23,761 nt of DNA from Comamonadaceae bacterium (GCA_947461325.1 CANHLD010000007.1:1-23761), one strand, 5' to 3'. Shown: positions 7,532-16,057, numbered from the stretch's first letter. Numbers and translations are program-made. Notes: generated by a model not told the origin, from the letters alone.

Positions 7532-9589
7532 TCAATTTTTGTTTTCCATAGGGTCAATGGGAAATTCTTTGATGGCATCTAGGGGCGAAGTCGGTATATC
7601 CACAATTTGCGCTTGGGGAATGGTCTTTGTCAGCGATGGGTTGAGGGCGCTATTGACAGGTAAGACAAGCTCTTGCATGTCGCTGGATTTTTTATTTTCT
7701 TTGACAGGTTTTTTCAAATCCAATGTGTCATCCAACGCAGGACTTTTGACAATTGCCATGGAGGAGTTAATGTCTGAAACTTGATTCACCATGTTTTGCA
7801 TTTGACTCAGCATGCCTAAGCGCCTGAGCAATTGCGTCTGCGCTTGCATTTGCTGCGCCAATGTCTGCACCAGTCGTTGTCGAGCATTGAAATACCGCTC
7901 GTTCGCATCCATAGCCTCCAGCATTGAACCCACGCGCCCGGTCTTCATTTGCTGCTTGAGTGATTGCAAAACAATCATCGCCGCATCTTGCTCAGCTTGA
8001 CCTGTGGCAATGCGCAGGGTTGCCGATTGCAGCAAGGCAAAATCCGCGTCTACGCCTTGCATGATGCGGTCTTCTTCTTCAGCCAATTTGCTTTTTCTGT
8101 TCGCCAATTCTGCTTCTGCCAATTTGGCTGCATACAACTCTTTTCCACCCAAGGAAAATTCCCATGACAAAACGCCTACGGCACGTGTATCCGTTTGACT
8201 GGGATTCACACCACGGACGTTTTGAGCCTCGTCTCGTTCCAGATTGAACGACACGCTGGGATACAGACGGCTGTAAATGGAAGCAATCACTTGCTCTTGA
8301 ACTTGAATGTCTTTTCGCAAAATACGCAAGTCCTGACTGTTTTCCCACACCATTTGTCTTATCTGAGTTTGTGTCGCTGGCAACCCTGGCAATTGATTGA
8401 GATAAGGCAGTTGTATGGTTGTGGGTTTGTAGCCCACCAGTCGCTCTAACTCAAGCAAAGCACTTCTGTAATTGGCCTGTTGCTCGATGCGGGTTTGTCT
8501 TGCCTGAAGAACCCGGGTGCGAATTCTTTCAAGATCTGCTGCACTGGCCGCTCCGGACTGATTGCGGCTTTGAACATAGGTGAGCAAGTTGTTGAATTCA
8601 ACCAATTGCTCATCGGTAAATTCCATGACCATGCGTGCATTGGCAACGCTAATGACCGCATTGGTCACTGACAAGGCCACTGATTCGCTGGCTACATAAG
8701 AGCGCCAAATGGAAGCTTGTTCATTGCTTAGTTCAGCCATCCAATCGCGTATGGCCGGTAAATTGATCACAGGTTGACTCAATCGCAATGTAGATGATTT
8801 TGTCGTATGCGTATTGCTTTTTTGATTGAGGGGTTCAGATTTTTCTTGACCCTGCTGATAGCGTGCGCTTGCCTTGGGAAGCAATTCAGCTCTGGCTTGT
8901 TTGCGTCGGGATACGGCAATTTCAATTTGAGCTTGTGCCTGATCCATCACTTGGCTGTTGGCAAGACCCACTTTGATCAGTTCAGCCAAATTTTTTGAAC
9001 CCACTATGTCAACCGAATTTCTATCGAAATTCAGAGTGGAGTTTGATTCGTTGACTTGTTGGTCTGGCAAATCAATGTAGGGGGTATTGATCATGACCCC
9101 AAATGTCAACCTTTGTCTGGAAAAATCAGGCGTGTAGATGAGCGAATCGTCTTGGTTGACCTGACCTCTGCGCTTGCGAGAGACTCTGCCTACTGCATTG
9201 TCTGGGTTCACCAATTGCGGCCATTGGTTCAAAACAATTGGTGAGGTAACGCCGGTTGTCTGCTTGGCTTCCATGCTTTGTTGTTCAAGCTGCGGGGCGG
9301 CTTTGGTTTCAGTCACAACAGTTGAATTTTTTTTCAGGCTATTGCTTTTTAATGTGGTTCCAAGCGTTGTGGCGTTATCCAAAACACCATCTTTATCGGC
9401 ATTCACACTTTCTATCATTTGTCGGGTTGCATCTCTTTCTTTGGCAACTTGCGCGGCAGATTTGCTAGGCGCGGGTGTTGCTGTGCTTTTTGTCTGCGCT
9501 GATACATGGATGATTTGAGCTTGCCATAGGCAAGCCGCCAACACACCTAGCCGCATGGTTTTTCGAGCAGACGAATATCTGATCAACAT
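7532..9589 (-). CDS. TolC-family outer-membrane channel protein, long form
   Basis: 685 residues, far longer than the usual 430-500 of TolC/OEP proteins. A signal peptide ends near VSA|Q (residue 31). Residues about 32-195 are a Lys/Thr/Ser-rich region with no match I recognise. Residues about 200-594 show the outer-membrane efflux pattern: heptad-rich helices, LPKASARYQQGQ as the first beta-strand region, LYPSVSFNLERDEAQ as its repeat, and a final LRRLGML. About 90 further residues follow, rich in Asp, Lys and Pro. The ATG overlaps the previous gene's TAA stop by one base (TAATG). The protein should form the outer-membrane exit duct, working with one of the two HlyD adaptors. The extensions could contact peptidoglycan, the MotB-like protein or the substrate; that is a guess. 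Confidence 0.88.
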   Translation of the reverse strand: MLIRYSSARKTMRLGVLAACLWQAQIIHVSAQTKSTATPAPSKSAAQVAKERDATRQMIESVNADKDGVLDNATTLGTTLKSNSLKKNSTVVTETKAAPQLEQQSMEAKQTTGVTSPIVLNQWPQLVNPDNAVGRVSRKRRGQVNQDDSLIYTPDFSRQRLTFGVMINTPYIDLPDQQVNESNSTLNFDRNSVDIVGSKNLAELIKVGLANSQVMDQAQAQIEIAVSRRKQARAELLPKASARYQQGQEKSEPLNQKSNTHTTKSSTLRLSQPVINLPAIRDWMAELSNEQASIWRSYVASESVALSVTNAVISVANARMVMEFTDEQLVEFNNLLTYVQSRNQSGAASAADLERIRTRVLQARQTRIEQQANYRSALLELERLVGYKPTTIQLPYLNQLPGLPATQTQIRQMVWENSQDLRILRKDIQVQEQVIASIYSRLYPSVSFNLERDEAQNVRGVNPSQTDTRAVGVLSWEFSLGGKELYAAKLAEAELANRKSKLAEEEDRIMQGVDADFALLQSATLRIATGQAEQDAAMIVLQSLKQQMKTGRVGSMLEAMDANERYFNARQRLVQTLAQQMQAQTQLLRRLGMLSQMQNMVNQVSDINSSMAIVKSPALDDTLDLKKPVKENKKSSDMQELVLPVNSALNPSLTKTIPQAQIVDIPTSPLDAIKEFPIDPMENKN

Positions 9590-10893
9590 TAACGCTCCCT
9601 GAATGCTTCACGCACACGCAACACTGGTTTAAACAAATACGACAACACCGACTTTTGTCCCGTTTTGATATCAACCTGCGCTTGCATTCCCGGAATGATG
9701 GGCAGCATTTCTCCTTTGGGAGATTTCAATGCAGTCGTTGATGTTTTAACCAAGGCGCGGTAATACATTTCATCGCGCTTTACTTCGTCTCTCAAGGTGT
9801 CAGGACTGATTTGCAAAACTTCCGCTTCCAGCCAACCATATATACCCGAGTCGTAGGCTGAAAGCTTGACCGTGGCAGGCAATCCGGGGTGTAGAAATGC
9901 GATGTCTGTGGGACGTATGCGGGTTTCAATCAAAAGTGTTTCTTCGACCGGAACTATTTCAAGAATGTCTTGTCCTGACTGAACCACCGCACCCAATGTA
10001 TTGACTCGGATGTTTTTCACTATCCCTTTTTTCGGTGAGTACACAACCGTTCGCTTGAAAGCATCGGCACGCCCAGCCAATGTGGCTTTGTAGGATCCCA
10101 GGTCACCTTCAATACGTGAAAGCTCTGAACTGGCATCTGCTTTGAATTTATCGTTCATTTCATTGATTCGGCCACGTGTTTCTGCCAATGAACGGTTGAT
10201 GCGCAGCACATCAATGTCAGAAACCAAGCCTTTGGCAGCCAGAGGCTCCGTCAGTTGCAACTCCTCTTGGCTGATCTTCAAGTTTTGAAGTTGTGAGGAG
10301 AGGTTGCCTTCCAAGGCTTTTCTGCGCGCTTGGAATGTGTCGATTTCGTTTTGAACCAATTCTGACGTGATACCGTTGAAGTCTGATTGACTGAGTTTGG
10401 TTTTTCCTTGCGACTCCGCTCTCAGCCGAACGGTGGTGGCGCGCAATGCATTGATTCGCGCCTTGGTTTCTTGCATATTGGAGCCGATCTTGACGTCATC
10501 AATTCGCAAAAGTGGCTGGCCTTCATCCACATGCTGACCTTCTTTCACCATCACCTCAGCAACAATACCTGCCTCCATGCTTTGCACCACTTGTTCACGG
10601 CTGGTGGTGATGACTTTTCCAACACCTGATGTCACTTCATCCAAATTGAAAAAACTTGCCCATGAGATAAATGCAAGCATGACAACAGCAGTAGCCCATA
10701 AACTGTGTCTGGCCCAAGCAGGTGGCGGTTGTAATTTGAAAAGGTAGATATCGTTGTACTGATCAAAAATGGCTTGCTTGGCGTTGCTTTGTCTGAAAGC
10801 CATGACCCGTGCCATCAATGCAGGGTCAGGCGCGCCCAACATTGGCGCGGCTTGAGGTTTAGATTTGAATAAAAATTTCAGCCAAGCGTTCAT
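9589..10893 (-). CDS. HlyD-family T1SS membrane-fusion (adaptor) protein, copy 2
   Basis: 434 residues. A cytoplasmic N-terminus of about 60 residues precedes one membrane segment (64-82). The barrel-sandwich motif QVVQSMEAGIVAEVMVKEGQ (101-120) aligns directly with that of copy 1. A helical hairpin follows, then the closing motif IPGMQAQVDIKTGQKSVLSY shared with copy 1. The start codon overlaps the ABC exporter stop as ATGA, so this adaptor is the one most tightly coupled to the exporter. It bridges the ABC protein and the outer-membrane channel. Sequence similarity to copy 1 is obvious over the whole length but far from identity, so the duplication is old and both copies are probably functional. 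Confidence 0.94.
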   Translation of the reverse strand: MNAWLKFLFKSKPQAAPMLGAPDPALMARVMAFRQSNAKQAIFDQYNDIYLFKLQPPPAWARHSLWATAVVMLAFISWASFFNLDEVTSGVGKVITTSREQVVQSMEAGIVAEVMVKEGQHVDEGQPLLRIDDVKIGSNMQETKARINALRATTVRLRAESQGKTKLSQSDFNGITSELVQNEIDTFQARRKALEGNLSSQLQNLKISQEELQLTEPLAAKGLVSDIDVLRINRSLAETRGRINEMNDKFKADASSELSRIEGDLGSYKATLAGRADAFKRTVVYSPKKGIVKNIRVNTLGAVVQSGQDILEIVPVEETLLIETRIRPTDIAFLHPGLPATVKLSAYDSGIYGWLEAEVLQISPDTLRDEVKRDEMYYRALVKTSTTALKSPKGEMLPIIPGMQAQVDIKTGQKSVLSYLFKPVLRVREAFRER

Positions 10894-13040
10894 GCAGCCG
10901 CCTCACCAACTGGTTTGAGTGAGGGTCTGGGACGCTGCACCCGGCCTTCTTTGACGGCTTGCAACACTTCATCACGCAAGCCGTCGGCCGCAATTCGACC
11001 TTGATCCAAAATAATGAGCCTAGAGGCGAGTTCGAGTGGGCCGGGTCGGTGAGTTGCAATCACAACCAGTTTCCCTTGGAACTCGCCGCGCAAACGCGCC
11101 AACAGTTGTTGCTCACCATGCATATCCATGGCACTCGTGGGTTCATCCAACAAAATGATCGGTGCATCACAAAGTAATGCTCTTGCCAAGGCAACCAATT
11201 GACGCTGACCGCCTGACAAAGCAGAACCGGATTCACCGAGCGGCATGTCCAATCCCTGCGGATGTTCTCTGACCAGCTGATCTAGTCCACACAAATGAAG
11301 GACATGTAAAAACCTTTCATCCCGGACTTTGGGAGAAGCTATCAACAGGTTTTCACGCAAACTGCCCCTGAACAGCACTGCATCCTGCGAAACCCATGAA
11401 ACTTGTGCCCGCCAATCGGCAGGGGATAACTGTTTGAGTTCTAGCCCGTCAACCATCATCCTGCCTTGTGATGGTGTAATCAAACCAGCTAATAAACGCA
11501 GCAAACTGGATTTTCCAGAACCGACCGGTCCCATGACGGCTGTGATTTCATTGGATTGAAATTGAAGTCGCTGGATATTGAGTACTGAACGTTCGTTGCG
11601 AGGGAAATTGAACACCACATTGTCGAGTTCAAGATGATGTTTGAACTTGTCCATACTGACAAATGTTTTCCCAAGCATGTCATGCACTGGAAAACTCATC
11701 ACTTTGTCGACGGCACTGAATGACATCTTGGTGTTGTGCCATCTGGCCATCAAGCCCGCAACTTGACCCAGAGGGGCGAGTGCACGGGACGCCAAAATGC
11801 TGCAACCTATCAATGCACCCACAGTCAGTTGACCCGTCAAAATCAAATACACACCAAGCACAATCAAACTGGTGCTGGCGAGTTGCTGCAACCACTGGCT
11901 CATGTTGACCGTGAGCGACGAAGCCAGCCGACTCGCCATGGCACTTGAGGCAGTAGAGGCACACACTCTTTCCCATTTGCTTTGCAAGCTCGATTGCGCG
12001 CCCAATGCCTCTATAGTTTCCAGTCGCTCGATTGACTCAATCAGCATGGCGTGTTTTTGGGTATTTTCAAACTGATACCGTTCTACCGAGCGACGAATCG
12101 GAAATTGGGTCAAAGCACCGAAAATAACAGTCAACAGACCTGCAGCCAGCGGAACCCAAACCAAATGGCCGCCCATCCAAGCAATCACTGCAAAAAAGAG
12201 AACACAAAACGGCAAGTCTGTCAGAACAACAAGCGTGCTGGAGCTGACAAAATCCCGCACGGATTCAAATTCCCTAACTTGTCCTGCCCACTGCCCACTG
12301 GATTGCGGACGTTGATCTGAAGGCAGTTGCATGGTTTTTTTGAAGATAGCCGCAGACAACACCAAATCCGCACGCTTACCAGCTTCATCAAGAACATGCG
12401 CACGCAAACTTCTCAATCCGAATTCCAGAAAGCCAGCCAACGAAACCCCAATGGCCAAGGCCCACAATGAATTAAGTGCGGCATTAGGCACGACCCTGTC
12501 ATACACATTCATTGAAAACATGGAGCCAGCCAGCGCCAGCAGATTGATCAACACAGCTGCTACGACGCAGTCGCCGTAATGCGCACGAAGACGACCGAAC
12601 ACTCCCCAAAACCAATCACTGCGGTCACTTGTGGCTTCAATGTTGTTCGAGTTGCTAGACCCTGTGTACACAGCGGATAACGCAAGACCGGTTAACTGTG
12701 ACTGTATGGATTCAAAAGAAAACCATTGCGAAAAGGGTGTCTGTGTCGCTACATCGTCAATCTCTTCTGTAAAAAGCTGAGCCTTGACCCTGTCTGCACT
12801 GATGGACGTCACCACAGCCCATCCGTTTGCTTTCAATTGCAGCAGGCAAGGCAAAGATTTGATGTCTTTCAATGCATTGAGGTTGTAGGTATTTGCTCGC
12901 AGACCGAAATTTTGCAAATTCACGGCCGCTACTTCTGGCTGCAGATCCTGCGGCATCTGCGCTGTATGGGAAGCAAGATCGCGCCACGAGACACGAACCC
13001 CATATTCGAGAGCAAATGCTGAAAGCGCATGCCAGATCAC
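10890..13040 (-). CDS. T1SS ABC exporter (ATPase-permease) with degenerate C39-like domain
   Basis: 716 residues from a GTG with GGAG seven bases upstream. Residues 1-125 resemble a C39 peptidase fold but have no catalytic Cys near the N-terminus, and the position of the usual His is Trp (NGWAVV). It is therefore a non-cleaving C39-like domain, as in HlyB- or LapB-type exporters, which binds unfolded substrate. Residues about 155-430 are the transmembrane domain. The ATPase domain has Walker A GPVGSGKS (504-511), Q-loop Gln552, signature LSGGQ (608-612), Walker B IILLDEP (628-634) and H-loop His664, all intact. It powers export of the RTX protein in one step across both membranes. It is the only ABC protein in the window, yet two adaptors and two outer-membrane proteins accompany it. 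Confidence 0.95.
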   Translation of the reverse strand: MIWHALSAFALEYGVRVSWRDLASHTAQMPQDLQPEVAAVNLQNFGLRANTYNLNALKDIKSLPCLLQLKANGWAVVTSISADRVKAQLFTEEIDDVATQTPFSQWFSFESIQSQLTGLALSAVYTGSSNSNNIEATSDRSDWFWGVFGRLRAHYGDCVVAAVLINLLALAGSMFSMNVYDRVVPNAALNSLWALAIGVSLAGFLEFGLRSLRAHVLDEAGKRADLVLSAAIFKKTMQLPSDQRPQSSGQWAGQVREFESVRDFVSSSTLVVLTDLPFCVLFFAVIAWMGGHLVWVPLAAGLLTVIFGALTQFPIRRSVERYQFENTQKHAMLIESIERLETIEALGAQSSLQSKWERVCASTASSAMASRLASSLTVNMSQWLQQLASTSLIVLGVYLILTGQLTVGALIGCSILASRALAPLGQVAGLMARWHNTKMSFSAVDKVMSFPVHDMLGKTFVSMDKFKHHLELDNVVFNFPRNERSVLNIQRLQFQSNEITAVMGPVGSGKSSLLRLLAGLITPSQGRMMVDGLELKQLSPADWRAQVSWVSQDAVLFRGSLRENLLIASPKVRDERFLHVLHLCGLDQLVREHPQGLDMPLGESGSALSGGQRQLVALARALLCDAPIILLDEPTSAMDMHGEQQLLARLRGEFQGKLVVIATHRPGPLELASRLIILDQGRIAADGLRDEVLQAVKEGRVQRPRPSLKPVGEAAA

Positions 13041-13041
13041 G

Positions 13042-14412
13042 TCAAAGCTCCAGGAAATCTGCGAGGTAACCGCGCAAGCTCAACAGACGCCATGCAGACA
13101 GTGAGGTATCTGAAATGGCAGTCATCGCATTAGTTCTTGCAGTGAATAATTCATTCTCTGCATTCAATACATCAAGCAAGGATCTGCGTCCGATTTTGAA
13201 TTGCTCACTGTAGGCATTGACAACCTGCTCAGAGCTTTGGACGTAGACTTGAAAAGTCTCTAGAGATGATTGATTCGCCAGCAACTCAAACCACTGGGTT
13301 TCAACAGCCGCTCTGACTTTGTAAGTTGTGCTGTCTACAGCGCTCTCAGATGCCTGAACTGCTTCTCTGGCTGCCCGGTTACTGTGCCTATAGCCTGGGT
13401 TGATCGGCAACACCCATTGCAAATTGACACCCACAGAAATGTCATCCTGGCGCCCCAGCACAAAGCCGTAGTTTTGACCGGTTCGTGTGACAGCTTCTGC
13501 GTTGATTTTGGGTTTGGTAATGCTTCGACTAATCTCTAAGTTATGCCATGAGGTCTTCACCTCAGAAAGTGATTTTTGTAATTGCGGGCTGTTATTGATA
13601 GCTTCACCCAGAGCTTGGTCTAGGGTTTCTGGCAGTGGCACATTACCGAGTTCTTTAACAAGTAGATCCAGGTTAACCATGGCGGCTAAATCCGGCGTAT
13701 TCATACCGCTGTGATTTCTCCACTGCAATCTCGCAGACTCCAGCCTGACCATGCGATTGGTAAATGTCGATTCTGCCAACGCAACCCTGGCTTGTGCCAC
13801 GGACAAATCCGATGCCCGCCCAATATCAGTGCGGGCTATGTCCTTCATCTGCGAAACATAGTTGCGATGCAGTTTGAGGTTTTGTCGGGCTAACTCGGTG
13901 AGTTGATGTTGCCGAATGACTTCGATGTACAACTCAACGGTTCTCAGCATCAACTGTTCTCTGGTTGTCACTAATTGCCAGTCATAGCCTAAAGATCCCG
14001 CCTTCAATCGCTTGACATTAGCGCCCAATGAGTTGTCATACAGGGGCTGGGTTAATTTCAGCTGAGCCTGCGCCTGATCTGTGAAGGTGTTGCTTCTGTT
14101 ACTGAGATAGAGTTTTTGTTGCTCTTGCCCATAACTGCTGCTGAAACTCAGTTGTGGGTATTTGCCGGCACTCGCCTCTTTCACACGCGATACGGCCATG
14201 CGACTCTCAGCTTCTGCCTGGCTCAATTCAGGATGGTTTTGCAGTACCAACAAAACCAGTTCACGCATGCCGTAGGTGTTTGACTTGCGCACTTCGTTGA
14301 CAACCGGTACTTGCGCAGTATTGATTGGTTCATCCGGTGTCTGTGCGTTTGAATTCACAGCCACACATGACATCCAGATTCCCAACGCAGATAAATATTT
14401 TTTTGATCTCAT
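13042..14412 (-). CDS. TolC-family outer-membrane channel protein, standard form
   Basis: 456 residues from ATG 14412. A TTG at 14454 overlapping the upstream stop would add 14 residues, but only the ATG places a normal signal peptide at the N-terminus (MRSKKYLSALGIWMSCVAV, cleavage near NSNA|Q, residue 23). The mature part has the duplicated TolC pattern: MRELVLLVLQNHPELSQAEA opens the first half and a related LPETLDQALGEAINNSPQL opens the second. Each half has an outer-membrane strand region such as YPQLSFSSSYGQ and long heptad helices. The length is normal for the family. The stop is one base from the GTG of the ABC exporter. It should provide the outer-membrane pore; how it shares the task with the 685-residue paralogue is unknown. 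Confidence 0.92.
   Translation of the reverse strand: MRSKKYLSALGIWMSCVAVNSNAQTPDEPINTAQVPVVNEVRKSNTYGMRELVLLVLQNHPELSQAEAESRMAVSRVKEASAGKYPQLSFSSSYGQEQQKLYLSNRSNTFTDQAQAQLKLTQPLYDNSLGANVKRLKAGSLGYDWQLVTTREQLMLRTVELYIEVIRQHQLTELARQNLKLHRNYVSQMKDIARTDIGRASDLSVAQARVALAESTFTNRMVRLESARLQWRNHSGMNTPDLAAMVNLDLLVKELGNVPLPETLDQALGEAINNSPQLQKSLSEVKTSWHNLEISRSITKPKINAEAVTRTGQNYGFVLGRQDDISVGVNLQWVLPINPGYRHSNRAAREAVQASESAVDSTTYKVRAAVETQWFELLANQSSLETFQVYVQSSEQVVNAYSEQFKIGRRSLLDVLNAENELFTARTNAMTAISDTSLSAWRLLSLRGYLADFLEL
13048..13051 (-). promoter_or_regulatory. Ribosome binding site deciding the GTG start of the ABC exporter
   Basis: GGAG on the minus strand lies seven bases before GTG 13040. The previous gene's TGA (13044-13042) lies between the two, one base before the GTG. 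No ATG occurs in this frame until residue 29, so the GTG is the credible start and the C39-like domain is complete. Confidence 0.6.
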
Positions 14413-14450
14413 GAATTTCACGGCCTGTGAAAATGCATTCTGGTGTGGGG

Positions 14451-15332
14451 TCAATTTTTACTTTGACTGTTTTGCTCTGGCATCAATGAATATTCGATAT
14501 ACAACTCTTTGGGATTAGTGAGGTTGACTTCGATCCAAATCACACGTCCGTTGCGCGCAAATTGGAAGGATTGATGCATGCTGACACGTCTGTTGAGCAA
14601 CATTTCCCAACCTTTGACTTGTGCATCTTCGACCAGTGCATCTCTTGCCGCATCCAAGCAGGTGACGCTTTCACAAATGACTTTTTGGAATGTGTTTTTT
14701 TCTTTTTTAACTTCAAGCGGTATATAAGCGTTCAACTCGGCATCGCTGACTTTGCTTTTTTTGTTTTTCTTGTTGTCCTTGGCAGACGTTGTAGGCTCAA
14801 TGGGTTTGGTAACTTCTGCCACTACAGGTTTGGCCGCTTCAGGTTTCTGGTCATACGACACCTTGGCATACAACCGACCCAGCATTTTTTCGCCTGCACC
14901 CACCACGGTCTCTTCATTGACGCGGGTAGGTTCAGCACCAGCTATCCAAGGAAAGTCATAAACCGGTTGCTTTTGCCATTTATTGGGAACAGTGCCTTCT
15001 TTGACACTTGGGATATAGGGTGCGAACAACATGTTGTTGATTTTGGGTTCGCTTTCTTTTTGCGCTTCAGGAACTGCCACAGAGGGTGCCATGTTGGGCA
15101 CAGGTACCGCAGGTGAAATCGGCCTTTGGGCATTCAACACTTCTGGGGTCAAAGGACTGCGCTCAGGCCGGTTGCCAGCCAGATCTCTGGGAATGCTCAG
15201 TTGTCGAATCTCACGAGGTGTCGGCGGCGGCGGCGTATCGTCTTCCATATTGAGAAATGATGAACAGGCCGAGGTCATCGCAGCGACCATCATCAGACTT
15301 ATTCCACTCAAGTTTTGTTTAAGCAATTGCAT
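14451..15332 (-). CDS. Lipoprotein accessory to the T1SS operon, function unknown
   Basis: 293 residues from ATG 15332; a GTG at 15344 would add four. The N-terminus is a lipoprotein signal with lipobox TSAC, modified Cys23. A Pro-rich stretch follows (DDTPPPPTPREI), then about 150 residues of low-complexity Pro/Glu/Lys-rich sequence including KDNKKNKKSK. The compact C-terminal part (about 215-288) contains two cysteines (220, 225) that could form a disulfide. Residues 233-287 align, with one gap, to the C-terminal part of the small exported protein next door: shared LV.DA..K.W, then R, F and R, then YS near the end. I recognise no named family. Its place between that protein and the TolC-like gene suggests a role in assembling or anchoring the secretion system or the RTX protein at the outer membrane. 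Confidence 0.8.
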   Translation of the reverse strand: MQLLKQNLSGISLMMVAAMTSACSSFLNMEDDTPPPPTPREIRQLSIPRDLAGNRPERSPLTPEVLNAQRPISPAVPVPNMAPSVAVPEAQKESEPKINNMLFAPYIPSVKEGTVPNKWQKQPVYDFPWIAGAEPTRVNEETVVGAGEKMLGRLYAKVSYDQKPEAAKPVVAEVTKPIEPTTSAKDNKKNKKSKVSDAELNAYIPLEVKKEKNTFQKVICESVTCLDAARDALVEDAQVKGWEMLLNRRVSMHQSFQFARNGRVIWIEVNLTNPKELYIEYSLMPEQNSQSKN

Positions 15333-15389
15333 AAAAAAATCCACTTTGGTTTATCAATTTCAACGATTCATAAGGAAAATTTAAAAGGA

Positions 15390-15830
15390 CTATTTGCCTT
15401 TGTTTCCCTCTGCTTGAGTAGCAGCCACTTTGATCTTGTGATTAGATTGATTCAGAACAATCGAATAAATGGCATCTACACCTTGTGGTGTATTGATCAA
15501 ACGGACGTCCAGAATGCGGGAGTCATGGACAAAAGTCAGTACATAACTGGTACCCAATCTCACCAAGGAATGCAATGCCCAATTTTTTAAAAAAGCGTCA
15601 TTGACAAGTTCACCACTGACTTGCTCGCTGTAAGTGTTGGGCAAGGTGGCATAAAAGATACCGGTTTGCTGGCTTCCTTCGCCAAGGAGCACTGTTTGTT
15701 CATGCCTGACCAATTTCATTTGATCTATGTAGGGATACATCGTGCTTTGCACCAACGGCCAGGCCGTTTGCGCCTGAACCCATCCCGAACACAAAAGTGC
15801 AAGACTGAAAAATAGTTTTTTCATCCACAT
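15390..15830 (-). CDS. Small exported protein, first gene of the T1SS operon, function unknown
   Basis: 146 residues from ATG 15830, chosen because AGAGGA stands just upstream (15837-15842) and because it places a signal peptide exactly at the N-terminus (MWMKKLFFSLALLCSGWVQA, cleavage about residue 20). The frame extends 19 codons further upstream, but that part has no signal-peptide character. The mature protein is about 126 residues with alternating hydrophobic positions suggesting a beta-rich fold. Residues 75-128 resemble the C-terminal domain of the adjacent lipoprotein. The last residues are Lys/Gly-rich. No family recognised. It is probably periplasmic, and its gene opens the operon behind the long regulatory-looking gap. 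Confidence 0.75.
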   Translation of the reverse strand: MWMKKLFFSLALLCSGWVQAQTAWPLVQSTMYPYIDQMKLVRHEQTVLLGEGSQQTGIFYATLPNTYSEQVSGELVNDAFLKNWALHSLVRLGTSYVLTFVHDSRILDVRLINTPQGVDAIYSIVLNQSNHKIKVAATQAEGNKGK

Positions 15831-15836
15831 AACAAA

Positions 15837-15842
15837 TCCTCT
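15837..15842 (-). promoter_or_regulatory. Ribosome binding site of the first operon gene
   Basis: AGAGGA on the minus strand is six bases before ATG 15830. It favours that start over the upstream in-frame ATG at 15887, which lacks such a site. Confidence 0.6.
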
Positions 15843-15965
15843 GGCAATGAATAAATGACTTGGATCAACCCGTCTGTGCTCTAGCAAGACTTCGATCCTT
15901 GACTTTGAAAAGACCTTCTAAACTGGGTTCACAGACACCCAGTCCATGCTTATAAAGTTTACTTA

Positions 15966-15989
15966 AATTTATTTATAAGTAAATAAATT
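15966..15989. repeat. Perfect 10-bp A/T inverted repeat
   Basis: AATTTATTTA, a four-base loop TAAG, then the exact reverse complement. It lies in the probable promoter zone of the secretion operon and could be a DNA-binding site or simply reflect A/T-rich composition. Confidence 0.5.
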
Positions 15990-16012
15990 AATTCTTTAAA
16001 TGTATTTAATTC

Positions 16013-16057
16013 GCGGCAGTTACCTGCCGCCTGTTAAATTTCGCAAATTTAAACAGG
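16013..16057. repeat. Two adjacent inverted repeats (GC-rich hairpin plus long palindrome)
   Basis: The first is GCGGCAG, loop TTAC, CTGCCGC (16013-16030), a stable seven-pair hairpin. It abuts, sharing one base, a second repeat (16030-16057): CCTGTT, AAATTT, centre CGC, AAATTT, AAACAGG, symmetric apart from one extra A. Neither is followed by a run of T on either strand, so they look less like an intrinsic terminator than like operator or RNA-structure elements. Confidence 0.5.

Noticed and set aside
10890..13040. Bacteriocin exporter with active C39 peptidase
   Set aside because: The catalytic Cys and His positions are absent, and the operon encodes a giant RTX substrate rather than a small double-glycine peptide.
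14562..15116. 184-codon open frame on the plus strand opposite the lipoprotein gene
   Set aside because: It mirrors the lipoprotein gene, has a Phe/Cys/His-rich composition typical of an antisense shadow, and has no signal or domain. The minus frame has a lipobox and fits the operon.
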